Shown here: one piece after another, positions 42,901 through 50,735 of the stretch | Numbering within the stretch: position 1 is the stretch's first letter | How the letters are laid out: each line of letters opens with the position of its first letter | IMG/VR virus record: IMGVR_UViG_3300027801_001493 | Location: 55,028-119,027 of that record | DNA length: 64,000 nt | From: a virus | Reading direction: 5' to 3' (one strand) | The notes under the pieces: model-generated | Databases searched by the model: none | What the model saw: the letters and a program-made list of their open reading frames with translations, nothing else | Told to the model about the DNA's origin: nothing | Program-made: the position numbers and the translations under genes

Positions 42901-43242
42901 ATGGCAATAGCAAAAAATAATCCAGCGGCAACTACTACAGGTTCAGCATCAGAAGTAATCGGAAAAGATATCTCAATCTTTTCTTTAGACTACATCGTTG
43001 CTAACGCAAGTACTGGCCCAGATGGAGCTCAACAAGCCGTTCTAAATGCAATTCAAGAAACTAGAGTTATATTAGCGGCAGGTGCCACTAGTAACTCTGA
43101 TACAGAACAAACTTTCATTATTGAAGGCGAGTTAGATTCAGGCTTAGCGGCTAGAATTGTTGCATTAGGAACAGTTGATGGTGTTGATTTAAGTGGTACT
43201 ACAGCAACCGCTCAAGCATTATCAATCGCCGTAGGCGCATAA
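42901..43242 (+). CDS. Small virion-type protein B, 113 aa (tandem paralogue)
   Basis: Same composition and C-terminal motif as the preceding gene, with a middle helix GPDGAQQAVLNAIQETRVILAA. Monocistronic between its own late promoter and a strong terminator. Probably a virion component or an abundant assembly protein; not recognised. Confidence 0.7.
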   Translation: MAIAKNNPAATTTGSASEVIGKDISIFSLDYIVANASTGPDGAQQAVLNAIQETRVILAAGATSNSDTEQTFIIEGELDSGLAARIVALGTVDGVDLSGTTATAQALSIAVGA

Positions 43243-43264
43243 TTTAGAATATAGACATTCTATT

Positions 43265-43294
43265 AAAAAAGCACTCTTAGGAGTGCTTTTTTTT
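43265..43294. terminator. Bidirectional intrinsic terminator
   Basis: AAGCACTC / GAGTGCTT stem with TTAG loop, flanked by A6 on the left and T8 on the right, so it can end both the plus-strand gene and the minus-strand gene at 43298. Confidence 0.85.
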
Positions 43295-43297
43295 GAC

Positions 43298-43675
43298 TTA
43301 CTTTCCAGATAAGAATTTGTCTATGTGAGGTTTGAGGTCTGTGATAGGTAGTTTGTCATTGAACTTTAATTTAAAAAACATTTCTTCTTCTTTGGTAAAC
43401 TTTTTATTCTTAGGTCTTATCCAAACATTAACACAAAATGTCATAGCACCCATAGATTCTAACTTAGGTGAGCCATAGTTCATACGCATTTGAGCATCCA
43501 TGTCATTGTCATTTAACCACTTAGTAACAGGAATTATAGCATTGTGTACTGCACCTTCAGTTATAAAGTCGTAGTCGCCATCATCTTTAATAGGAGCACA
43601 TATAACTAGAATACTGTTTTTGTAATCATCGTTAATTTGTCCTTCTAGATAATTCTCAATTTTCTTGTTAGACAT
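43298..43675 (-). CDS. Hypothetical protein, 125 aa
   Basis: Soluble alpha/beta protein (NSILVICAPIKDDGDYDFITEG...) with a Lys/Glu/Phe-rich C-terminus. It overlaps the HNH gene by 8 nt and ends at a terminator, so it closes the operon that starts at 45030 or further upstream. Not recognised. Confidence 0.6.
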   Translation of the reverse strand: MSNKKIENYLEGQINDDYKNSILVICAPIKDDGDYDFITEGAVHNAIIPVTKWLNDNDMDAQMRMNYGSPKLESMGAMTFCVNVWIRPKNKKFTKEEEMFFKLKFNDKLPITDLKPHIDKFLSGK

Positions 43676-44069
43676 TCTTTGTTTCGTTGAGTACTTTTAT
43701 AATACCCTCATAACGCCTTATATCTTCGTGTGTAGCATCGTTCTTTAATTTATTACATTGCATACATATAATCCAAAAGTTATCTATTGAATCAGGGCCA
43801 CCCTTGCTTTGTGGTATCATATGGTCAGTACTAGGAGTAGCCACCATTGACTTATCCGTATTGTTCTTACCTAACCCATAATCCAATACATGTCCACAGT
43901 TTACACATTCTGGTTTGCATAGTTCTAAGAACTCGTCATAGTCCACACTCCATTTTCGTGCATTTACAAAAGCCCATACAACTCGCAAGTCTTTGGATTC
44001 GCATACTTGCCTATAAAGTTCTCTGGTATGATATGTACCTGGATCGTATTTAGGATATATCATCGTCAT
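43668..44069 (-). CDS. HNH endonuclease
   Basis: 133 aa. Zinc-type HNH pattern: CVNCG, then STDHMIPQSKGGPDSIDNF with the catalytic His, then CMQCNKLKN. The first 50 residues are an N-terminal extension. It may be a homing-type or packaging-related nuclease. It overlaps the ParB-like gene by 20 nt, which suggests it belongs to the operon rather than being a free-standing insertion. Confidence 0.85.
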   Translation of the reverse strand: MTMIYPKYDPGTYHTRELYRQVCESKDLRVVWAFVNARKWSVDYDEFLELCKPECVNCGHVLDYGLGKNNTDKSMVATPSTDHMIPQSKGGPDSIDNFWIICMQCNKLKNDATHEDIRRYEGIIKVLNETKNV

Positions 44070-45030
44070 CTGCCATCATAGGTATATCAATAGTAAAAGG
44101 TAATGGCAAAATATCATTGTTTGTTGATTTTTGATATACGTTTATTATACCACTTGCAACTTTTTCTGTATTACCCATACCTTGATAGTTTGTAGGATAT
44201 TTAAGTTTAAATTCATCTTTTATATCCAAATGCAATCTATTCATATCTTCAAAATGTGCATTACACTCAGCAAAGATATCATCCATTAAATCATCTGTAT
44301 ATTTGTTTGCCTGTTCTAATAGTTCTTTTACTTTTAGGAAGCCCATCATTGTTGCAGTATAAATTTTTTCATTGGGCCAATATATTCGCAGTTTAGTTAA
44401 AACTGTATACAAACTATCCGACTGCCATTGTTCATGACTATTATATAAATCTGTTATGTGAGTAATTGAACCTGGGCGTCTAATCTTATAACCTGTTTCA
44501 CAATCAGCACTAGTGACTACTCTTTCAATTTCTACTGCTTGTTCATGGCCCATTTTAATATGTTGTTCATGTATAAAGTATTGTGCCATTGGTGCTGAAT
44601 CAACATTTAATGCTAACAGCATTTCTGTTTCTACATTAGGGTCATCGCTTTCTACATAAAACAATGGAATAGGTTGTCCTGGATACTTGTTTATATAAAC
44701 TAAAATATGTTGTTGCCCGTCTGCTACAAAGTAATTACCTTCGCTATCTTTACGAGCTTGTCCACATGTCACTACATTAGTATTCCATTTCCTATCTAAC
44801 TTCTTTTGATGTGTAGGTTCTGGATAACGTTGACGTTCGTAATTGATATATACAAGTTCTGGATCTACCCAGGCAAATTGTAATATTTGTTGTGGTATGT
44901 CTGTGCCAGGTGTAAATTTACCTGTACGTTGTTTTACCATTCTTGCAACTTGAGTTGCTTTTACTGACCTTACTTTACGACCTTGTGAAGGATCGAACGG
45001 TGCCATTGATAGTTTTTTTCCTGTTGCCAT
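44050..45030 (-). CDS. ParB/sulfiredoxin-like domain protein
   Basis: 326 aa. WVDPELVYINYERQRYPEPTHQKKLDRKW then VADGQQHILVYINKY resembles the ParB N-terminal nuclease-like fold (the DGQ/GxHR-type motif), as in phage DUF6551-type proteins. The C-terminal two-thirds is helical. It may bind or nick DNA; the function is inferred only from the domain. A sigma70-type promoter lies upstream. Confidence 0.6.
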   Translation of the reverse strand: MATGKKLSMAPFDPSQGRKVRSVKATQVARMVKQRTGKFTPGTDIPQQILQFAWVDPELVYINYERQRYPEPTHQKKLDRKWNTNVVTCGQARKDSEGNYFVADGQQHILVYINKYPGQPIPLFYVESDDPNVETEMLLALNVDSAPMAQYFIHEQHIKMGHEQAVEIERVVTSADCETGYKIRRPGSITHITDLYNSHEQWQSDSLYTVLTKLRIYWPNEKIYTATMMGFLKVKELLEQANKYTDDLMDDIFAECNAHFEDMNRLHLDIKDEFKLKYPTNYQGMGNTEKVASGIINVYQKSTNNDILPLPFTIDIPMMADDDDIS

Positions 45031-45075
45031 TATTACTCTCCGAGTCTTTGACTGTTAATTAATTTTAACTAGTAT

Positions 45076-45103
45076 AGTATATACTATTCTCCGTCTTTGT
45101 CAA
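45076..45103 (-). promoter_or_regulatory. Sigma70 promoter with GGTTGAC box
   Basis: AAAAGGTTGACA (-35 at 45103-45098), 16 bp, TATACT (45081-45076). It lies inside the 3' end of the preceding 67-aa gene. Confidence 0.6.
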
Positions 45104-45287
45104 CCTTTTCTTCCCAATGTCTCGCCAAACCGTTTGGTAATGGAGGTCCATCGTTTTTAATTGGTTGCAATTCTTCTTGTTTCTTTCCTTTACCAAAGAT
45201 GGTTTCCCAATTATCAGCATACTTTTTATTGTCGCTACTGATTTTAGTTTGTATTGGGTCTCCAGTAATATCGTTTTTACTTGTCAT
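45084..45287 (-). CDS. Hypothetical protein, 67 aa
   Basis: Hydrophilic, Lys/Asp/Gly-rich small protein with PPLPNGLARHWEEKVD near the end. It overlaps the next gene upstream by 4 nt. The promoter of the ParB-like gene overlaps its last codons. Not recognised. Confidence 0.55.
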   Translation of the reverse strand: MTSKNDITGDPIQTKISSDNKKYADNWETIFGKGKKQEELQPIKNDGPPLPNGLARHWEEKVDKDGE

Positions 45288-45580
45288 AAATCTGCTATTC
45301 TCTCTAACAGTTGATCAACTTCAGGATCGTTAAGATGACCTATTACGTCAGATGTAATTTCAGTATCGTAACATAGGCTTCCTTCAGCATCGAGAACTGC
45401 TAGTTCCCATAAGCCACTTTTGCCGCCATAAGAACCTTCATGCTTAACAACACTAGCACCATAGCCATTTTTAAAATGGTATAGTTTTTGCCTACCACCC
45501 CACGTGCTACCGCTTTTCTTATAGCCATCACTTAAATTGATGTCTTCAAATTTTACTAATCTAGTATCACTGTGGTTCAT
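45284..45580 (-). CDS. Hypothetical protein, 98 aa
   Basis: Start at ATG 45580 (MNHSDTRLVKFEDINL), 8 nt after AGGA. Beta-rich: a Gly/Ser/Tyr segment with WGGRQKLYHFKNGYGASVVKHEG and an acidic helix at the end. Not recognised. Confidence 0.55.
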   Translation of the reverse strand: MNHSDTRLVKFEDINLSDGYKKSGSTWGGRQKLYHFKNGYGASVVKHEGSYGGKSGLWELAVLDAEGSLCYDTEITSDVIGHLNDPEVDQLLERIADL

Positions 45581-45812
45581 GTTTCTTTTCCTGTTGTGCA
45601 AATGTAAGCTCTGTTTCCCAATTGCTTTTATTTATGTTATAATAGTCTGTGCCTGATTGAGCAATAATTATTCTGCCACTATCCATATCAACACGAATAC
45701 TATCTGTTATAATTTTTTCGCCATGCCTGCCTATAAATATTCCTTCGATGTTTCCGTTCTTATCTTCTGATCCTAAATTTTCTATAAGGAATATTAATTC
45801 TTCTTTTGTCAT
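45567..45812 (-). CDS. Hypothetical protein, 81 aa
   Basis: Small alpha/beta protein (MTKEELIFLIENLGSEDKNG...). It overlaps both neighbours (4 and 14 nt). Not recognised. Confidence 0.55.
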   Translation of the reverse strand: MTKEELIFLIENLGSEDKNGNIEGIFIGRHGEKIITDSIRVDMDSGRIIIAQSGTDYYNINKSNWETELTFAQQEKKHEPQ

Positions 45813-46240
45813 TTGCCTATATGTTTTATGTCAGTTTTACCAATAACCTGATATGCACCTTTATTATATGCTGGTGCTATAGTGTATTGACTGCTAATAT
45901 CTTTCTTTTCTTGTTCCCACTTCTCATCAATACCATCAGTCCTTGTACCCTTTGACTTGGTCATACTTGGGTACTTATCATACTCTGATACCTTAGTGTC
46001 TTGTACGGGCTTCCTGTTGGGCTTAAATGCCTGTCTGCTACGTGGATCTACCTTAGGTTGTATACCATGACAGTAGTCTACATACTGTTCAAATGTTAAT
46101 TTAGGCATACCTAACTGTTTATTATGCTTGTTTTTCTGAATCAGTCCAGCCTGCCATTTGGCAATATTAGCCTTAGTCATCTTAGGCTTATACTTCTTAT
46201 TCTGGATAGTCGTAAGACCTTGTGCTAAATGCATGGTCAT
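45809..46240 (-). CDS. Hypothetical basic protein, 143 aa
   Basis: Start at Met 46240 (MTMHLAQGLTTIQNKKY), 1 nt after the previous stop. Lys/Gln-rich, with KANIAKWQAGLIQKNKHNKQLG and an ending APAYNKGAYQVIGKTDIKHIGK. Possibly nucleic-acid-binding from charge. Family not recognised. Confidence 0.55.
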   Translation of the reverse strand: MTMHLAQGLTTIQNKKYKPKMTKANIAKWQAGLIQKNKHNKQLGMPKLTFEQYVDYCHGIQPKVDPRSRQAFKPNRKPVQDTKVSEYDKYPSMTKSKGTRTDGIDEKWEQEKKDISSQYTIAPAYNKGAYQVIGKTDIKHIGK

Positions 46241-46241
46241 A

Positions 46242-46562
46242 CTATTTTTCAAATCCTGGAAATGAATGAGAAGTAAAACTGTATTCGTAGTTACCGTCTG
46301 AATAATCAATCCCATCTCTTTCTGAGATGCTGTCAATAACACGATCCATCATCAAATCATGATGTTCTTTATTTACACCAACTGGGTATTCTTTACCAAC
46401 TGGGTGATCAATGTTGTCTTCATGATGCAACCACATAGCTTCTAAGGCTGTTAGTTTAACAGCAACAGGTATGCTTGTTGCAAGATGCGTCATGTGGATA
46501 GTGGTGTTACCACTTCTCGGACTTGAAACAATTTTATCTTTATTTTGTGCGTTTTTATACAT
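46242..46562 (-). CDS. Hypothetical protein, 106 aa
   Basis: Soluble, His-rich centre (WLHHEDNIDHPVG...EHHDLMMDRV). First gene after a consensus sigma70 promoter, so early expression is likely. Not recognised. Confidence 0.6.
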   Translation of the reverse strand: MYKNAQNKDKIVSSPRSGNTTIHMTHLATSIPVAVKLTALEAMWLHHEDNIDHPVGKEYPVGVNKEHHDLMMDRVIDSISERDGIDYSDGNYEYSFTSHSFPGFEK

Positions 46563-46598
46563 TTATGAACTCCTACATTCTTACTTTGTTATATAACT

Positions 46599-46627
46599 AT
46601 TATACCACATTTCATGGTATAAGTCAA
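46599..46627 (-). promoter_or_regulatory. Sigma70 promoter with AAAAAGGTTGAC box
   Basis: TTGACT (46627-46622), 17 bp, TATAAT (46604-46599). Confidence 0.8.
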
Positions 46628-46632
46628 CCTTT

Positions 46633-46887
46633 TTAGGATTCGTGTATGCCCAATACTCCGGGATTAATCCACTCTGCAAACAAGCCGTTGGCATCAAGAA
46701 TATCAACTACAACTTGGTTAACACCGAATAGACCAAAGCCCATATCGTAGTAGTCTGCCCAAACAACTGTGTCGTTGTCTTCTGCACTAAGTCGGAAGTA
46801 ACGGTCGTTGCCGTAGTCATCTCCTACGATAACCGGTGCACCTAAGTTAGATAAGGCAGTGAAAGCCTTTTTGTAATTACGTTGCAT
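46633..46887 (-). CDS. Hypothetical protein, 84 aa
   Basis: Acidic small protein, Asp/Gly/Tyr-rich (VGDDYGNDRYFRLSAEDND). It shares a base with the upstream gene's stop. It ends just upstream of the sigma70 promoter of the next unit. Not recognised. Confidence 0.6.
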   Translation of the reverse strand: MQRNYKKAFTALSNLGAPVIVGDDYGNDRYFRLSAEDNDTVVWADYYDMGFGLFGVNQVVVDILDANGLFAEWINPGVLGIHES

Positions 46888-47243
46888 TATGCGACCTCCT
46901 CGGTCTTATTTTTGTAACCTTTCATCGCTTCTTTAATCATTGTGCGATACTCACCCATTAACTGCCAACCGTTCAAGTCACCAGTTGATTGGATATCAAA
47001 TCCGTAACCTTCTTTAACTTGTCTGTTAGGTGTATAAGAAACTTGCTCTACAAAACCAAATTCAATTTTGTAGTATTTCTTTTGATGGTAGTTACCTCTT
47101 TTGTCACCGTGTATCCAAAAAGTATCATCTTTGCCTTGGACAGGAGTCATTACAGCACCTGTTGTAGCCTTAATGAACTTCTTCATATCGTCTGTGTCTT
47201 GATACTCTGAAGCAAGAACAGTTGTGTTTCGTTGAGTAATCAT
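46887..47243 (-). CDS. Hypothetical protein, 118 aa
   Basis: Lys/Tyr/Gly-rich beta protein (KGNYHQKKYYKIEFGFVEQ in the middle). It starts 1 nt after the upstream stop. Not recognised. Confidence 0.6.
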   Translation of the reverse strand: MITQRNTTVLASEYQDTDDMKKFIKATTGAVMTPVQGKDDTFWIHGDKRGNYHQKKYYKIEFGFVEQVSYTPNRQVKEGYGFDIQSTGDLNGWQLMGEYRTMIKEAMKGYKNKTEEVA

Positions 47244-47244
47244 A

Positions 47245-47529
47245 TTACTTACCTGTGTATCCTTTGGCTTCCATTGCCCCTCTAGGATGAATTGTTGTAG
47301 AAAGATGTAAGTACTCTTCGATAGTGAAGTTCTTTACAATAAAGTTAACCCATGCTTTCCAAGGCTTGTAATTGCCATATTTGAATCTAGCAATAAACTC
47401 TGATCTTGGAGTTCCTACTCTAGTAGGGTGACAAGGTAGTTCATAATACTTAGACTGAGAATGCTCTCCTGTGTACATTAGGTACATTCCGTCCCATGTA
47501 AAGTCTTCTTTGTTAAATGTAGTTTGCAT
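47245..47529 (-). CDS. Hypothetical protein, 94 aa
   Basis: Aromatic-rich small protein (FTWDGMYLMYTGEHSQ..., WKAWVNFIVKNFTIEEYL). First gene of a three-gene unit behind a full-consensus sigma70 promoter. Not recognised. Confidence 0.6.
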   Translation of the reverse strand: MQTTFNKEDFTWDGMYLMYTGEHSQSKYYELPCHPTRVGTPRSEFIARFKYGNYKPWKAWVNFIVKNFTIEEYLHLSTTIHPRGAMEAKGYTGK

Positions 47530-47560
47530 ATTGTCTTTCCCTTTTGCTTAATATACATAT

Positions 47561-47589
47561 ATTATACTAGAAAACCGGGTCCATGTCAA
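47561..47589 (-). promoter_or_regulatory. Sigma70 promoter with AAAAAGGTTGAC box
   Basis: TTGACA (47589-47584), 17 bp, TATAAT (47566-47561): perfect consensus. Confidence 0.85.
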
Positions 47590-47631
47590 CCTTTTTACCA
47601 CGAATCCTGGTAATCTTTTGGTATTTCGCCC

Positions 47632-47662
47632 AAAAAAATACCCCGCACATTACTGTTTGGGG
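47632..47662 (-). terminator. Intrinsic terminator after the outer-membrane barrel gene
   Basis: CCCC / GGGG-closed stem with inner CACA/TGTT-type pairing, followed on the minus strand by A then seven T. Confidence 0.75.
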
Positions 47663-47678
47663 CATTATCTAAGCTACC

Positions 47679-48323
47679 TTAGAAGGATTTGCTAACTCTG
47701 ACGACAAAAGCGTCTTCATCAACTGCATTGGATCCACTATCTGCTGTGAAATCCACATAACTAGCAACTGCATCTAAGCCCAAAGGCAATTCGAAACTTT
47801 TGCTGATTGTGTAGTGATCACCGACAGTATCCAGTGTACCATACGAGACATCCACAAAGTCCATTACATTGTAACTGACTAATGAATAGTCGTTATAATC
47901 TTCCTGTCCGATTGTGTGTGAAAGCGTAAGATCGCCGAACGAACCAGATACTGTATACTCGGAACCATCCAAAGATGAATCTCCGCTGTATGAGTAGTCT
48001 GTGTATTGTACGCCTACAGAAATCATATCACTTAGTTCGTGCTGATATCCTGCATACATATCAATCTCTGCATCAGCGTCACCGCCTGCAAAGTCGACTT
48101 CACCAACCCATACACCGACATAAGCGCCGTTCTCGAAATCTAAATCAATAGATCCGAAAGCAAAGCCACTGCCTTGTGTCTGAGTCTGTCCTCTGAAAAT
48201 ATAGTCATTTCCATAACCAATACTTCCGCCTAAAGATGCCGCATTGGCACCAAACGCCATTACAGACAATAGTAATACAACTAGTATCTTAAATGCGTTA
48301 TCAATGTTGAATAAATCTTTCAT
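47679..48323 (-). CDS. Outer-membrane beta-barrel protein (TorF/TIGR02001-like porin)
   Basis: 214 aa. Signal peptide (about 1-28, ...AFGANA), then alternating beta strands: SIGYGNDYIFRGQTQT, GAYVGVWVGEVDF, EIDMYAGYQHEL and a final VVRVSKSF ending in the C-terminal Phe needed for BAM insertion. It resembles the TIGR02001 putative porin family. A phage-encoded barrel could alter host uptake or block superinfection. It has strong ribosome (AGGAGG), sigma70 and terminator signals, so high expression is expected. Confidence 0.8.
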   Translation of the reverse strand: MKDLFNIDNAFKILVVLLLSVMAFGANAASLGGSIGYGNDYIFRGQTQTQGSGFAFGSIDLDFENGAYVGVWVGEVDFAGGDADAEIDMYAGYQHELSDMISVGVQYTDYSYSGDSSLDGSEYTVSGSFGDLTLSHTIGQEDYNDYSLVSYNVMDFVDVSYGTLDTVGDHYTISKSFELPLGLDAVASYVDFTADSGSNAVDEDAFVVRVSKSF

Positions 48324-48402
48324 TTTATTCCTCCTTTTTTTGTATACTTTGGCTTCCTAGACAGAATAGAATTACCCTGCCAATTGTCCCAAGCATTATT
48401 AT

Positions 48403-48430
48403 ATTATACACATTTTTGCAAACATGTCAA
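48403..48430 (-). promoter_or_regulatory. Sigma70 promoter of the outer-membrane barrel gene
   Basis: TTGACA (48430-48425), 16 bp, TATAAT (48408-48403). A late-type GGTAAATA box (48483-48476) lies further upstream. Confidence 0.8.
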
Positions 48431-48507
48431 GTCTTTATATAAAACTATTGGGAGGATAGGATTGATTGGTACTAGTATTTACCATATCTACAAGGTTTTT
48501 AAATCAT

Positions 48508-48532
48508 AAAAAAAGGACCCGAAGGTCCTTTT
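48508..48532 (-). terminator. Intrinsic terminator with UUCG loop
   Basis: AAAAGGACC / GGTCCTTTT stem closing a C(TTCG)G tetraloop on the minus strand, followed by a T run. Confidence 0.9.
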
Positions 48533-48548
48533 AATATATCGTAATTAC

Positions 48549-48815
48549 TTACGAATTAGCCATTGCTTTATAACCAGCGGCAATAATAGCTCTTGAAGGC
48601 GTACCTAATCTGTACACGTTTCTTGAACGATTTTTTGTGTCAGTCACAACATTCAAATAGATCGGAAATCCTTTGAATCTTAATGATTGAATTACTGCTT
48701 GTGGGTTACCAGCACCAAAAAATGATTTGATTTGTGCTGAGGATAGAGTTCTGCCTTCTTGTAAAGCTGATAGAACTTTTTGCTCTTTAGTTAGAGTTAC
48801 TGTTGATGTAGTCAT
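48549..48815 (-). CDS. Winged-helix DNA-binding protein, 88 aa
   Basis: VTLTKEQKVLSALQEGRTLSSAQIKSFFG, then PQAVIQSLRFKGFPIYLN and a VYRLGTPSR wing, form a helix-turn-helix with wing pattern. Probably a small transcription regulator. Monocistronic, with a consensus promoter and terminator. A perfect inverted repeat in its own leader (48841-48856) is a candidate operator. Confidence 0.75.
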   Translation of the reverse strand: MTTSTVTLTKEQKVLSALQEGRTLSSAQIKSFFGAGNPQAVIQSLRFKGFPIYLNVVTDTKNRSRNVYRLGTPSRAIIAAGYKAMANS

Positions 48816-48840
48816 ATGACCTCCTAGATCAATTAACTGC

Positions 48841-48856
48841 TAAGGAACATTCCTTA
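48841..48856. promoter_or_regulatory. Candidate operator (TAAGGAA inverted repeat)
   Basis: TAAGGAA-CA-TTCCTTA, a perfect 7-bp palindromic pair just downstream of the -10 of the winged-helix gene. Confidence 0.45.
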
Positions 48857-48867
48857 ACATAGTGTAT

Positions 48868-48895
48868 ATTATACAGGTATTAGATTGAATGTCAA
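48868..48895 (-). promoter_or_regulatory. Sigma70 promoter with AAAAAGGTTGAC box
   Basis: TTGACA (48895-48890), 16 bp, TATAAT (48873-48868). Confidence 0.8.
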
Positions 48896-48902
48896 CCTTT
48901 TT

Positions 48903-49340
48903 CTAAGAATCGTTGCTAACTACACGTTTGCGTAACGAAGTGCTACTAAAACTATGGTCTCTAGGGTTGTATATAACTTTGCAACCACGTTGCTTGGCTA
49001 TATCTTTACCCGTAAAGTCTTTGCTTTTGTATTCATCTCCTAAAACCCTAACATTAATAGGTAACGTTAGTAGTAGGTCGGTTAGGTCTTTTTCAGTATT
49101 GTAAATAATAATTTCATCTACATACTTTACAGCCGCTAGTTGTATTTGTCTTTCAACAATACTTTGTACTGGCTTGTTCTTTTCTGGACGGTCTTCAGTA
49201 GGGTCATTTTGTAAACCTACTATTAAATAATCGCAGTGATGTTTGGCTTCTTCAAGCATAACAATATGCCCTGCGTGTAGTAAATCGAATGTACTACAAG
49301 TGAATCCTATAGTACCGGAACCTTTATAATCAAGTTTCAT
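48903..49340 (-). CDS. Cytidylyltransferase-family nucleotidyltransferase
   Basis: 145 aa. CSTFDLLHAGHIVMLEEAK carries the HxGH nucleotide-binding motif; VRVLGDEYKSKDFTG and SFSSTSLRKRV (ISSTxLR-type) complete the TagD/RfaE-like layout. It likely activates a phosphorylated sugar or polyol with CTP or ATP. It is the last gene of the S21 operon and overlaps the 62-aa gene by 11 nt. Confidence 0.85.
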   Translation of the reverse strand: MKLDYKGSGTIGFTCSTFDLLHAGHIVMLEEAKHHCDYLIVGLQNDPTEDRPEKNKPVQSIVERQIQLAAVKYVDEIIIYNTEKDLTDLLLTLPINVRVLGDEYKSKDFTGKDIAKQRGCKVIYNPRDHSFSSTSLRKRVVSNDS

Positions 49341-49518
49341 TGTCTGCCTTTGCTCCGTTTTCTAATAAAAAACCGTAATGACCTTTAGCAACATACTCTT
49401 TGATTCTTTCCCTAGCAACATAACCATAGTTCATTATTTCTTCATCGTGTGGTACTTCTATTTGCACGGTCATTCGTATCATGCCTTTAGGTATTGGAGT
49501 TGTTCTAGGTACAGACAT
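49330..49518 (-). CDS. Hypothetical protein, 62 aa
   Basis: Basic N-terminus (MSVPRTTPIPKGMIRMTVQIE) and a short alpha/beta body. It overlaps its two neighbours (1 and 11 nt) in the S21 operon. Not recognised. Confidence 0.55.
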   Translation of the reverse strand: MSVPRTTPIPKGMIRMTVQIEVPHDEEIMNYGYVARERIKEYVAKGHYGFLLENGAKADNET

Positions 49519-49958
49519 TATGAGTAATCTTTTAGCATCTTCTTAAGTTCCAATGCATGTTGTTCTTCCTGACCTATCTGTCCACGTGCATATTCTTCTA
49601 AGTAAATACTTGCATCGCTTACTGCTTCTAGTAAGTGTTTATATAGACCAACAGCATGTAATTCGTGTGCTAAACTCTCTTCTAATATTTGTACAACTGA
49701 ATGATTATGTGACTCTTCGATAGGTGCAATCTGTTGACTTGGATGTCCATCTAAGCCTGTAATAAGTTCGCCTGCCGCTAAGGCATGTGCTAAACTTTCT
49801 GTTGCTTGTTCTTGTAGGAATGTTACAATAGGTATTCTATTAGGACCTGTGACCATTAATGAACTGTGAGTGTATCTAATTACTCCAGCCATTTCGTATT
49901 CCATAATCTCGTTAAGTATAATACATACTTTGTTCGTATCTAGATCTTGCATTTCCAT
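49518..49958 (-). CDS. Ferritin-like (bacterioferritin-type) protein
   Basis: 146 aa four-helix pattern with regularly spaced acidic/His ligands: ILNEIMEYEMAGVIRYTHSS, EQATESLAHALAAGELIT, LEESLAHELHAVGLYKHLL and IGQEEQHALELKKML. The E..H spacing matches di-iron sites of bacterioferritin. It could store iron released or needed during infection, alongside the SUF system. It follows the nucleotidyltransferase-cupin gene without a gap. Confidence 0.8.
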   Translation of the reverse strand: MEMQDLDTNKVCIILNEIMEYEMAGVIRYTHSSLMVTGPNRIPIVTFLQEQATESLAHALAAGELITGLDGHPSQQIAPIEESHNHSVVQILEESLAHELHAVGLYKHLLEAVSDASIYLEEYARGQIGQEEQHALELKKMLKDYS

Positions 49959-50735
49959 TTATTCTCCGTCATAGTACGATAGTCTTTCGATATCGTCTTC
50001 ATGTGTGTCACCACCGTATTGTATTTCTATTATATGACAATTCTCTGTGGTCCTATTAACTATTTGATGCCATTCGTTACGTCTAACTGTAAACGATTCA
50101 TCTGTGCGTAATGTTCGTAATGTAAAGTTATCTGGATATTTAGGATAAATGCCATGCTTTATTTCGCATTCGCCTTTACTAACAAACCAAATCTCGTCAC
50201 GTTTAAAATGTCTTTGGTAACTGATCCCTTTGCCAGGCTCAATTATAAGTTCTTTAACACGAACTGCTTCATCTTGAAACAAGTCACTAAACTCGCCCCA
50301 TACTCTGCGTTCAGTTGGATACTGCCATTCCTTTAATATCCAACTACTGCTGTTGGACTTAATTTTACTGCCAACACCAAATATAAATTCAATACCTTCA
50401 ACTGTCATTTCTGGTATGTTATCTTTTGAACGGTCGCCGCCATTACAAAATAGTATCTCACGTGAAGGATATGCTTTCTTGGCTTGTTCCAATGCTTTGC
50501 ATACACTTCCGTCGGAGTCATCAAAACCCCATACACTATCTACCATATCTAATCTGTCGATAATACATGCCCTTTCTTCAAAAGACATAAACGGTCTACC
50601 TTTTTTGCGAGTTAACCATTCATCACTGTTAAGTGCTACAATTAACTTGTCGCCTAGTTGGGCCGCCTCTGACAAGTAGGCGATATGACCGCTATGTAAA
50701 GGATCAAATCCTCCACTAACGATTACTACTTTCAC
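49959..50735 (-). CDS. Nucleotidyltransferase-cupin fusion
   Basis: 258 aa with two domains. Residues 1-135: cytidylyltransferase fold (SGGFDPLHSGHIAYL with HSGH 14-17, LNSDEWLTRKKGRPF, and a later SSSWILKEW). Residues about 145-258: cupin of the mannose-6-phosphate isomerase type (KELIIEPGKGISYQRHFKRDEIW, VRRNEWHQIVN). The combination suggests nucleotide-sugar synthesis. It overlaps the S21 gene by 4 nt. Confidence 0.8.
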   Translation of the reverse strand: MKVVIVSGGFDPLHSGHIAYLSEAAQLGDKLIVALNSDEWLTRKKGRPFMSFEERACIIDRLDMVDSVWGFDDSDGSVCKALEQAKKAYPSREILFCNGGDRSKDNIPEMTVEGIEFIFGVGSKIKSNSSSWILKEWQYPTERRVWGEFSDLFQDEAVRVKELIIEPGKGISYQRHFKRDEIWFVSKGECEIKHGIYPKYPDNFTLRTLRTDESFTVRRNEWHQIVNRTTENCHIIEIQYGGDTHEDDIERLSYYDGE

